DNA of 64,000 nucleotides, from NCBI GenBank assembly GCA_036971615.1, contig JAYKKR010000023.1:608895-672894 (forward strand), given 5' to 3'. The DNA is from Amyloporia xantha (lineage: Eukaryota > Basidiomycota > Agaricomycetes > Polyporales > Adustoporiaceae). The notes under the pieces were generated by a model. That model was not told the origin of the DNA. It searched no databases and saw nothing but the letters and a program-made list of their open reading frames with translations. Below are positions 53,691 through 64,000 of the stretch, in pieces (position 1 is the first letter of the stretch; each line of letters opens with the position of its first letter). The translations under genes were made by a program, and so were the position numbers.

Positions 53691-55149
53691 ATAAAGTGTG
53701 TGCTTACAAGACGGCGCGCTCAACCTAGGATCCTTGAGTTCTCGTACCAGGCCATCTTGATGGGCAATAATTGCAAACAACTTCTAGTGACACACTTTGA
53801 GGTCAACTGTGAAAAGTTCCTCGTTGAGCTCCATGGAGTGGTTAGAATTGGCTGACGGAATAGAAAATGAATGATCATGCGAGAAGCGGAGAGATGTAAA
53901 CAACCAATATATTTGTGAACAGCTAAATTCTTACTATAGCCGTATGCGAGATACTCATCGGAGTCGTTCGTTCTCCCGCAATCCCGTTCAACGACAGCGT
54001 CTTCATGGGTAGCATATCATTAATATCTGAACGAAAAAATCCTAATGGAAAGGACTCACGCAGGGTGAATGATAAATACACAAAATCCACGCGCATTCGA
54101 CATTTGAGCGGAATGATGTCAATATGTTAACATGTGTGGTGAGGAGAACCCTGTATCCTCTCGGTGTCACTTCCGATGTAATTTGCCTTCATTCTGACTG
54201 AATAGCAGAGTGTGATACCGCAACTCCTAATCAACGTTTTAATGCGGGAAACAAATGGGTTTATTTATGTCTAGATGCTAAATATCGCACCGGGCACTGA
54301 GTACATGACAAGCGATTGCATGAATCAGAAGGAAACAATAACTCATTGCTACGAGGCCGGTCATTTTGTAGCCAAGTCCTCACCGCTGCCCTAGCTAGGC
54401 GAACACCCATTGAGGAATATATGACCTCCGCTTACACGCGGAGTCAAACTTCATTCAAACCGGACACCGTGCCACCGGTCTCCATACACTAAACACGGCC
54501 ACTCGCTCGTGACCGCGCCGCTGATATCCCCAAAAGATACCCTCATCTGCGATTCCTGCTATACGAGAACGTTGAAGGCGATAGCGAGTCTTCTTTGTGC
54601 CAAGATGCTCAGCAGGTTCGCAAATGGACGCCGAGTTATCCGAAACTCGAATGGGATGGACGGTAGTTGTCTACATACATGTTGACTTAGCCCTGTTTCT
54701 TTGTCAGTTACTGAGTAAGCACGGCATGTGCAGTATTTGCTAGAGCGACATTGTCCCTCTCCAGATTAACGTGAGACAACCTCCGCGACTGAATCAGTGG
54801 CACACATGGATTGCACGGAATACGATGCCACAAAATGTGGTGCCAATGACGGTTGTTAAAGGTGTGTCGGATTTGGTCCAATTTGGAGTGAGTCTCGAGG
54901 TAACAAAAGATGAGTAACACAGGATTTACATACACCGAGTGTGCGGGACGCGCAACCAGAGTTCCGAGGCGCCATCGCGATCCCGTCTGACGGCTAATGG
55001 AGCGCACGAATTATCTTCAGGTTGAGCCAACCTGCAAAGCAACCAAGCCCATTTACGCCGTCTTTCAATGTTAATTTGTCTGATCATTAGGAAGCTCCGC
55101 AAAGGTTGAGCGGATGGCTTCGTCAGAGGAACAAGAAGTAGACTGCTGA
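53691..55149. other. No gene firmly recognised
   Basis: Mostly motif-free. A 45-codon plus-strand stretch at 54525-54666 (PKRYPHLRFLLYENVEGD then RKWTPSYPKLEWDGR) reads like part of a real exon, but nothing adjoining supports it. Confidence 0.35.
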
Positions 55150-55995
55150 AGGAGGTCCGCAAACAGCTAGAAAGGGGAAACTGTTGCATTCGTTGGCGGA
55201 CGTATGCGACTCCTCTCGGGGACCGGTGCTTGGCCCGGTGCTAGATCAATGATGCAGCAAAGAATTCGGTACGACTACTGGGTCACGACTCAGACCGCGA
55301 TGACTCACATTGACTCAATGTTCACTTATACATCCTCCGCAACATGTATTTGTGTCTGAACGTAGCATGGCACGGCTTAATGCATCACTTTGAGAACGCC
55401 ATCACATCTGACACCAACTACTCCAATGACTGTCAACGAAAGCGAAAAGGCAAGGAGTAAAATAGACTCGCCTTCGAGAACAGCAACATCCCAATCTCAA
55501 TGCTAAAGGAAGCTGTTACAAAGCTCTCAGCAAGTCACATACGTACCTTGTTCGAGATGGGTAGCGTATAAACGCAAGGTTATGTAGACAGGGTTCCAAT
55601 GCTATGTTGAGGCGTTACAAGTGCACAACGCACAAAAACGCCGGCTACAATGACCTAGGAACATCGCCACGCAGCACAGGGAGGAAGATGGCTGAACTCT
55701 TTCAAAGTTGAGCCATTGACCGTAGGCCAACGCTGTGTTCATTGTTCATTGTCACGAGGCTGCAGCGACATCAAAAGTCGCCGCCGCAAGCGTGAACAGA
55801 CTAGCAGTGGAAGACTGGTATTCATTGTTACGTGGCTACAGCGACTTCAGGAAAATCGCCGCCGCACGCGCGAACAGACTATCAACGAAAGACTGACTCG
55901 ATTGTCAAAGGTAGCAAGGTGCATGAGACTTTCAAGCCGGGTTCCACCGGTGTGGGAGCCACATGAGACGTCACGTTCCGCTATACCACATGCTA
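55150..55995. repeat. Dispersed repeat, copy 2 (copy 1 at 27640-28570)
   Basis: Shares with copy 1 the order of blocks from the aggtccgcaaa start, gacaccaac, gtcacatacgtaccttgttcgaga and cggctacaatgacctagga, to the CGCCGCCGCA run and gactgactcgattgtca. Copy 2 has one unit of the 24-bp word where copy 1 has three. Confidence 0.65.
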
Positions 55996-56311
55996 GCCAG
56001 ACATTCACTGAGACAACATTCCGCGGCGAATTCATATATCAACGCTGTGCGAAGGTTAATAGGGTGAAGAATAACTACAAGGAACAAATGTTAGGATGCG
56101 AGAGCAAGCTAAATGCGGGTGGCAATAGATGGGCTAACGACGAGTAACAGTGTGTGGAGATCGTAGATGAGTGGAACGAGATGAGTATGAACCCGATCAC
56201 AGCCTCTGTCGGATAGTCATTTGGTGAGACACAGCGACAAGTGGCCAGGAGAGTCCTTCAGTAGACCTGACATGCATGTCAGCAATTGGCACAATAAAAG
56301 TAACGTCACGC

Positions 56312-58552
56312 TCACTGGTCCTCCTTATCCCATTCCTTTTGTCTCAACACGAAGCGTTGGTCGCACCCCCACTTCTCATTCTGGCCTCCAGTATGGCACA
56401 TTAATAGGACACCATCGACAGTCCCCAAGGACACCACATCGAAGTCAAGATGTCTGGGTCCTGATAAACAGAAGTTCCGATCATCTGGAAGGGAGAGCAA
56501 GTCAGCCATGATTTCCGATCTGCCTTGCTTCAATGAAGAATTATCGGGTCGGTCTATGGATCTGAGAGCACCGCACTCTGAGCACAGAATGGTTTGCTTA
56601 GAGAAGGTAGCGGTTCGGGAGTATGCGCTGGAAAGCGCTGAACGGTCTTTATCGTACGTCACGATGTATCTGAGGACTATGAGCGCTCTCGTGGTTCATC
56701 GGAAGAAGGACCAGTTCAAGTGACGTACCTACGCAAGTATTGGAGAGCGGCAGCCTTTAGCTTCTCATCAAACTCTTTCTCAGCAGCCGATGGCACCGTA
56801 AAGTTCACTTCAATTACGATGGCATCAGGGGCTTCAAGGTACACTGCTTGAGAAGGGTCTGGTGATGCTCTTTGGGCGTTGGCACTAGGCATAGTGCCAG
56901 TCTTAGACGCATCAGTCAGAATTTTACGCGGAAGATGCAATCCGTGCGATGCATGTTCGCGCAAGGGCTTGGACATTCCACGCCTGTGCTCCAGCTTGAG
57001 CTGTTCCGTCATGTCTGAAGCTGGAATGCGGTCCTGGGGCGCTTCGCTACGCAGTGCCTCAAGAATAGAGGCAAGCGGATCCACCATGTCGACGTTATGC
57101 GAACCAATAGCGGGAAGTAGTATCGCATTGGAAGGAGTTTTACTTGGTCCTGCGCGCGGTTGCCCATTTTTCGGGGCGATATGGCCTTCACTCTGACTGG
57201 GAGATCCAATTCGAGCAATAGAGTCAGTGGTATCCCTATTCATGGGATTCACAGCGGGAAATCTCTGCGGTAAATGCCCACCACTGCTTCCAGGCTGCAT
57301 ATTGCCAAATCTGCGAGGGAGCGGAAGGGCAGTCGTACGTGCGACATATTGACTAGCAGGTACAGGTGTAGGCATGGGATTCTTAAGGTTTGGACTGCGA
57401 GAGCCTACAGCGACGACGCTTGCAGAATTTTCAGAAACAGTCACAGTCACAAATTCTTCTGGCGTGGCGCAGAACACGGGCTGCAGTACACAAAGCCCTG
57501 CATGGCCATGGCGAACAGGAGACTGAACAACTGTCGTATGTGCAGCAGATTCAAGATTACCCCCGCCAACGAGACGATCGCCACGTACAGGTGCTGGGGG
57601 TCTCGCGTTATCTCCCTGCATTCGTGAAGATGATCGCTGTCTGGAGATGCTTCGATTTATCTTATCTATGTCGATGATTTCGGCGGTGAGTGTGGGTCTG
57701 TCCGCGCTAACGGGAGTATGTAGCGGGGCTGCGGGGAGTAATGTATCAGACATGACGGGTACGGGGCTCTGCCTATGTAAAAAAAAGTAGAGTTGGACTG
57801 ATTGAGAATCTGGAGAATGGGATCAAGACTACAGATAACTTACCAGTCAATGGCCATGCCATCGGCACTATAGCGATAAACTATCAGAGAAATGCATCGT
57901 GGTCTTAGGAGGAGACTCACCGCGTGAAAACCCGTGTAGGTCTAATATCGGGATTGATGTCCTTCAGTTTCTTTAACTGCTCTTTTACCCATGCCTTACG
58001 GTTCGACGCATAGTGCGCGTCACCTCTTCGACAGCACTCAGGGAGCGGTGCATGACAAATGGAGCCCTGGGTGACGGCTTTGGACCGAGAGACAGGTTCG
58101 GACTTGGACTACGTTCACATTTGGACGGGTATGATTATGATACTCTGTGGCCGGTGTATTGAATCCGAGATGAGATGAGAGGGGTCGGAACGAATAGCAG
58201 TCTCTACTGCCGAAGAGTTATCACCGGACTGCACCCGTGAATCGTCTGGTGCCGTCGATACATGATGGCTGGTGCGAGATTGACCATCGGAAGGCGTCAT
58301 CTTGCGTTTCTTAAACGGCAGAGACATTCCACGAGAACAGTTGAACGTGCCATTCGTGCTTTCTGCAGGACTCTGCATTTCAAGTCCGACGGTCACAGAC
58401 GGTATGGAAGCTTTGGAATAAGAGACTTGGTCTAGGGTACCATCCGTTCGACGTGGTAGTGACCTTGGAATCGACGAACGCAATCGCAGTGATGTATTTC
58501 GGTCCATAGCAGGGTCATTGTAGTGATCCCCATGGCCCGGAAACCTATCCAT
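56312..58552 (-). CDS. Unknown multi-exon gene, mostly disordered protein
   Basis: Minus strand. Exon 1 58552 to about 58133 (MDRFPGHGDHYNDPAMDRN; basic patch PFKKRKM). An intron starting GTATCA leads to HAPLPECCRRGDAHYASNRK and AWVKEQLKKLKDINPDIRPT (58085-57925). A 53-bp intron, a 24-bp exon (ADGMAIDW) and an intron of about 70 bp lead to the long exon 57753-56716 (Pro/Ser-rich, ending AEKEFDEKLKAAALQYLR). The last exon after about 56642 has LCSECGALRSIDRPDNSSL and ends at 56312. All joins keep one frame, giving about 620 residues. The block with CCRRGDAHY and GMAIDW resembles a module I recall from agaricomycete hypothetical proteins. Two short Cys pairs might bind metal. No function is assigned. 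Confidence 0.6.
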
Positions 58553-60210
58553 GGCTTTTCCTCCACGCTAAGAATGTATGAATGTACGACTCCGGACCTG
58601 GATGAATTCACATACCTGTTATGATACATGAACTGATATGCTAGCTGCGATTACGAACTTGAGGTTAATGAGCAGCTTCGCATAGCTCTTGGAACTCCGC
58701 AGTGAGGGGGAGATGTGTGGACAGAGTGTCTGAGGGCTGGCTGTGAGGCGAACAGGAACGCCGGAGGCCGAATAGCGGCAGCGGCGAACTGCCCACATGA
58801 CAGTCACTCAAGCGCCACGATAATGACAGCCCACCAGTCTTCCTTGGGATCACATCGCACCAAGATCGAAGGCACCAGCAGTCGACCGAGCATGGACAGC
58901 CGTGACACTGACCTGGACTGCCACGCCCTCACCATTTGTATCTCCTGTCAGATCTGATATTGATTAGTTGCGCATGAGCCTGCCTCGGGCGTGTCGCAAA
59001 CGTCCTCACCTGAGTCGCCTTCTAGAACGCCCTGAGAGGTTGTGCATCGTCATGAAGCAGATCGTGCAGGAGAGGAAATACGATAGGAGGAAGGCTGAGG
59101 GGGCATGTCATCGGGGCAAAGAGGCGGTTAGACGATAGATAGATTTTTCATGGCAACGTGGGTGACCGTTCGATCATGCGCGACTTCTTATAGAGACGCG
59201 CGATCAGGACGGAGACAAGCGTCTCTGCGTACTGTCAAGATTGATACTATCTTAGCTAAATAGAGACACCATGTCCGTACTATGATGAGCGACAAAGTCA
59301 GCCGTATTCTATAATTACTGTCAATGGCTCGTGGCATCTCGAATACCTCATATTTCAGCTAGCATGCCATCGGCGGCGTTGTTCTCGACTGCTGTTCGGA
59401 CCAGATATGCCCCGTCTCGCGCGCGATCCTGACTACTCCATTTTGGCACCCTGCAAGCGCCTGGAAAACCTTGAGCTTTGCCAATGCTCACGAGTGTTGA
59501 TTGCTGTTAGTGAGTGAACATCGTCCCGCCCGCTCATTTGGTCCGAATCACTTGTCGAATTTCGATGACACTAACTGGAAGGTCCGATTGCCATCCATAA
59601 ATCAGATATGCATGCATCACTCTCATTCTCGAACTTCAAGTCACATCTCTGTTGAAATCACAGTCCGTGCGTAGTCCGACCGGAGTCCGGTACCCGTACG
59701 TACGTATATATACCATCGACGGACGCGCTGCGCCAAATTCTCTCGACGCACATACCGCCCCCTCGGTTACTATATCGCCCGCCCAGTCTTTATTTGGTAT
59801 TGTCCTCTCTTAGGTATATCTCGTTCCTGTCCCTTTTGCCTACGCTCCTTACGACACGTGCCGGTCCCAGCCCTTGTTCGGACATTACATATACTGTAAA
59901 TACCGCGAACTCGCATCATCAGTCTTGCACCCATTCTCGAGCACACCGTGTGAGGGTGAGTACTTACATTTCTCGCTTCCTGCTTGCACAATAGCTCACT
60001 ACATATATCATAGTATACTGTCCTATAGGTATGCAATTATTTTCGTCCTACATGCATACTCGAGGGTACCATACTGAGGTACACTGTCCGTGCCCTATAG
60101 CTGTCGGACGGCGCCGCACTCTCGCTCCCATAATCTCGGATTATAAGCAGGAGCCGAGGCAACTGCTGATTTCAATACGTCATTTTGCACAATTCGACTC
60201 AATTTCCGGT
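58553..60210. other. No gene recognised
   Basis: No convincing coding sequence on either strand. A TATA-like gtatatatac lies near 59706. A pyrimidine-rich segment at 59730-59900 could be the promoter and leader of the gene that starts at 60211. Confidence 0.4.
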
Positions 60211-62967
60211 ATGCCTCGCCAGTTCAAAGCTCGAACCGGCATAGCAGATACTGCAGCAAAAGAGAAGTTCCTATTCAAATTTCTGCCTGACTTTCTTGCA
60301 TTTTCCCGGAATCGTGGAAGAGGAGCGCCAGCAATATTCGTGAAGGAGTTGGTATATCCTTCATGGCTGCGCACATACAGTTTGAGCGGGGGCAATCAGA
60401 CCTTCCAGGTAAATTCTTACTAGAGCTGTGGATTTTTTTCATTCTAGAGCTGAGCTTTGATACAGAAACTAGTAAAGTGGTATGCTAATAAGACTCGTCT
60501 TCAGTCTTACAAAAGAAAATCAGTAACCTCGTCTCAACCTCATTCACGTGACTTGCGGAAGCCCAGAGCTATGCCTGCGAAAGATGTCTTTGCCGAATCT
60601 ATCGCTGATAGCTTACAGACCGCAACTAAAAGACGTCTAGATGAGGAGAGTAGGGATGACAGTATGCGTCTGCGGACCCGCGCAATTATTTTGGATGAAA
60701 AATGGAAAGCGTTAGATGAAGCCGAGAGGGAAGAATTTCAAAACGAAGCAAATCGTCGCACCATGCAGCGTATGGTACAGCATGTGCACCCTACAGAAGA
60801 AGATCTAATAGCGTGAGTTCGTGGAGCTGACTTCTCCGTTATATATACTTATTCAGTGTCACATGTGGCAGCCGGGCACTTGAACTACGCCAGCGCATTA
60901 CTCATGTCATTCGGCAATGGCAGGCTCAGGTAAAGATTAACACTGCTTACATTTGTATCATCAGAACTGAAGTCCCTCTGCTCAGTTACCTGGTTGGAGT
61001 GTCAATGTCAAGATGGGGGGACCCATCGGACAAGATGGTACATTGAAATATTGGCAGTATGCAAAGATTCTCCTTCTTGTGATTCATGAAGATACATTCT
61101 CACTATTCCCACTGATAGTATTGATGTTCCATGCACTGGTGGTGTGAAGTATAGTGAATACCTGAATGAGGATACATCCATAAACTCAAAAAGGCTTGAT
61201 AAACACTTTACCTCTTTTATCAGACACCAATATGGTAGGTTTTTACTATAGTCTGGATGATAAATGATGACATAGTGTGTAGTTCTGGAAAAGATGAATC
61301 ATGAGGACCAATTTGGTCGTCCCCTACTTACTGCTCCGCAGGGTTCATGGAGCATCCAGGATTTTCAAATTCACTTAGCAAACTATATGCAAAGAACATG
61401 GAGTAAGCATTCAGTTGTGACAAATTGATTAGTCTCATGCATTTTTTTTTCAGATTACACCTGTACTATTCATCCACTCCCATGGGATGAGGTAGTGGAA
61501 AATCCTTCCGCTTTCTTGGACCTCTCTGTACTCCCATCTGATTTTGTCTTCAAGCACCCAAAAAACTATACTCTGCTCCAGATAGAGACACTCTATAAAA
61601 AGCTATATGCTTCTCAAGGAGAAGAGACGGAAACACGAATACGTTTCCAATGGCTTAATTTAAAGAGTATAAATCGAAAGGGTCATGTCAGGCCTATGAT
61701 TGGATCACTGCGCACTACTTCAGATGGATCATCGGAGGTAACATTATCAAGAATGATTGTAACTGTGTATCATAATCTCATGTACTCTGCAGTCACACCC
61801 TGACAGCTTGGTCGAACACACTGGGACGCACAATTTTGATAATGAAGCCGACAGTCCTCCTGCTGAAGCTGTTGCTGCATTGCTCCAACAAGGTCACGGT
61901 GATCGGAAGCCCTCAATTAGTACGTCCACATAATATATACTCCACGCCCACAATTATTTCATGCCCGTGCCAACTCCCAATCATGCCTGATCAGTGATCC
62001 GTGACCATTAGTAAGGGAAATCCCAATTTTGCATTCATTTTCTGTGATAATGCGTATTATCTGGACATCCGCACCACATTTTGCTAATATACTATTGGGT
62101 CTTATAGGTGTGTTCGGAGTCCCAGATTATTCATCTGACAATGATGTGTCCCAAAATGAGGGAGATCAACTTTCCGGCAGGAATACTACTGCCAGTGCAC
62201 ATCCAGAAGAAGATGAGCATGTCGGGATAGAAACCCGAGACTGCCACCGGCCCTGTGAAGTGTTCCGTCCAGAATTTGCTTTGCATCTAAGAGAATATAC
62301 GGAACAGGAGTTCCAGGCAATATGGTGCACTGCACCTGATTGGTTGACTCGCCGGATTCAGCTGGCAACTGTTGCACCTCGACATTGCACAGTGTGGCGT
62401 CTACTGCTTCGTCTCACTGTTGATCTCAACCGTCAACTATCCGATAAAGTGGGTCCTTTGTTATATCATGATATCTAGCAGTTTATGCATATCTTTTACA
62501 GGCGCACCAAGGAATGCTCTCTTCTGCCAATTTACCCACATCCAGTTCAACTTGGATAGGAAAGGCAGAACATTCTCTCAGGAGGCTTCATCGAATACCG
62601 GAAGAGTTTCCTCCAATGGGTTCAATGGTGGTGCTCACTGCAGCCTGCGGCGCTTGGTGCTTGTCCCATTGATCTTCGTACAGAACTGTCGCATCGGATA
62701 GGCCGCTCTACAGTTGCGAAAGCAGATCTCAAAGCGGGGCCCATGGGAGTAATTCAGCTTGTATTTGCTCTCAATCTGTGCTACCCTTCTAAACCGATAA
62801 GCGGCTGTATGACAAAGGCTCAGTGGCACTACTGGGTCTTTGATGTGGCATGGGTGTTTTCGCAGTTTCTGACACGGTCGGTCAATAGTCACTTATTCAC
62901 TCTGTCCCTCATTCATTATTTTTTGATAGGACCACTGCACCTAGTACATCCCACGCAAAATGTATAG
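60211..62967 (+). CDS. Multi-copy fungal protein family, copy 2 (unknown function)
   Basis: ATG 60211. Blocks match copy 1 in order: KARTGIADTAAKEKFLFKF and YPSWLRTYSL; intron; KLVKWYANKTRLQSY; a helical region with LDEKWKALDEAEREEFQ; LPGWSVNVKMGGP (61000); QGSWSIQDFQIHLANYM (61343); PWDEVVENPSAFLDL (61480); KHPKNYTLLQIETLYKKLYA (61550); VFRPEFALHLREYTEQEF (62260); WVQWWCSLQP (near 62620); MGVIQLVFALNLCYP (62743); QWHYWVFDVAWVFSQF (62822); then a last exon to about 62967. Introns are short and GT-AG. Some joins near 61070-61250 and 62520 need frame corrections. Function unknown; no catalytic motif recognised. Confidence 0.6.
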
Positions 62968-64000
62968 CACCTGAGAGTTATGATTGGCTAGGAAGCTCCG
63001 GTGAGGATAGTAATTAGTATTGTGCCAGGGAGGCCCTTAAATAGATTAGACTTATTGGAGTCGATGTAGATGTATGTACAGTACAACTCACAAATACCCC
63101 ATACGAAGCTCAATTGGAAAAAGTGCTCTGTCCGATCGTCCGCAGCCCATAGGTTGACCGGCGTGCTGAATAGTAGATCAGCGAACGTTCAATGTGTACG
63201 AAAACTACGAACTCGGGACTTCCACCGAGGATGCAGAACATCTTCCACAGGCGAAATCATGCGTTGGACGCCCTTATGACAGCGATATCCGTCCGTTTCT
63301 ACGGCGCTTGCGACTCGGAAGATACGAAAGCATTCCGGCATTCTTCCGTGTTTCTCTGACAGTTGGCCCTGAGCTCGCTTGCAGGGCATTACCGCCACTG
63401 CACCATTCATTAGGACGAGACAGCCCAAATCTGAATACTGCGAGTACGGCAGCGGTGGTGGCTCGTGCGTACACTGTGCAGAAGTATAAGACATGGGTGA
63501 GACCCACCTAATGAACCCCATGCCACTCTGTTCTCCCCGAGTCTCAAATACTCTCATCCTCCGCTTTGGTTGCTCTTCGAGTTGTCGTAACGGTAAGTAG
63601 CTCACACATTGTGTCTTGTCCGTTATCAACTGACATTCAATTCCGAGCTGCCCGGCCAGCGTAGTCATAGTAGGGCAATCATGCTGCTGGAGTCACGCCC
63701 GAGATCGCAGGCTGACGGCGTCGGGTTCAATACACTGTACAGCGCCCGGTTCAGTGAAGCATCAGGTGACGTTATCCTGTGTGCTCTGTTATTGACCTGC
63801 ACGCTCACCGTCCATCCCCTGCTCCCTTTGAAACAAATAACTGCGTGGGTGGGGTTTCTTTTAGGCCCGTCTACGTCGGGAGACAGAAAATAAACGCACT
63901 TATGGACAAACAGCTTGCTAGCTGTCATCAAATATTGGAACGAACAGGTATGGATTCAATCTCACATGCAAGAACAAGCGTAACCATTCATCGATTGATA
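62968..64000. other. No gene recognised
   Basis: Frames at 63189-63668 (-) and 63194-63511 (+) overlap on opposite strands and neither shows motifs or splice-consistent extension. Confidence 0.4.

Overview
The window looks like repeat-rich nuclear DNA of an agaricomycete basidiomycete. The evidence is gene style (many short exons, GT-AG introns of about 45-65 nt), a chromodomain Ty3/gypsy retrotransposon, a KDZ transposase with a CxC2-type cysteine cluster, a Plavaka-type transposase tail, and several multi-copy genes of a kind I associate only with mushroom-forming fungi. No bacterial features, rRNA genes or CRISPR arrays were seen.

Layout. 1-10721: 3' nine-tenths of a large GC-rich Ty3/gypsy chromovirus (gag-protease, RT, RNase H, integrase-chromodomain, then an extra long reading frame in the env position and a 944-bp 3' LTR). 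10722-13113: non-coding spacer and a second copy of the same LTR in inverted orientation. 13114-13390: array of CACGTG palindromes. 14084-15834 (-): gag-protease remnant of a different gypsy element. 16431-17010: a solo LTR. 17140-17920: TCGAAG-rich DNA. 17993-18611: Plavaka transposase tail followed by a 275-bp CACTA-like MITE. 20411-21741 (-): unknown gene. 22901 to about 27560 (-): SMC6, the clearest host gene. 27640-28570: dispersed repeat. 28650 to about 32150: AT-rich KDZ transposase gene. 33288-34570 (-) and 36094-37586 (+): divergent pair of paralogous genes. 38559-38997 (-), 39147-40380 (-) and 40807-41607 (+): unknown genes. 42186-46319 and 60211-62967 (both +): two members of one multi-copy family. 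48370-49738 (+): broken 3' fragment of the TFIIIC TPR subunit. 50394-51236 (-): 5'-truncated METTL24-like methyltransferase. 52215-55995: patchwork of second copies of sequences from 38, 21 and 27.6 kb. 56312-58552 (-): unknown multi-exon gene.

The genes do not form an operon or an obvious cluster. The main theme is genome turnover: at least five transposon types, five internal duplication pairs and broken copies of housekeeping genes surround one essential chromosome-maintenance gene. Single-base frame breaks are frequent even inside SMC6, so part of the apparent decay may be uncorrected assembly indels. In-frame stops in the retrotransposon fit C-to-T deamination instead. Exon boundaries were read by eye from splice consensus and frame continuity. 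They are approximate unless an exact base is given.
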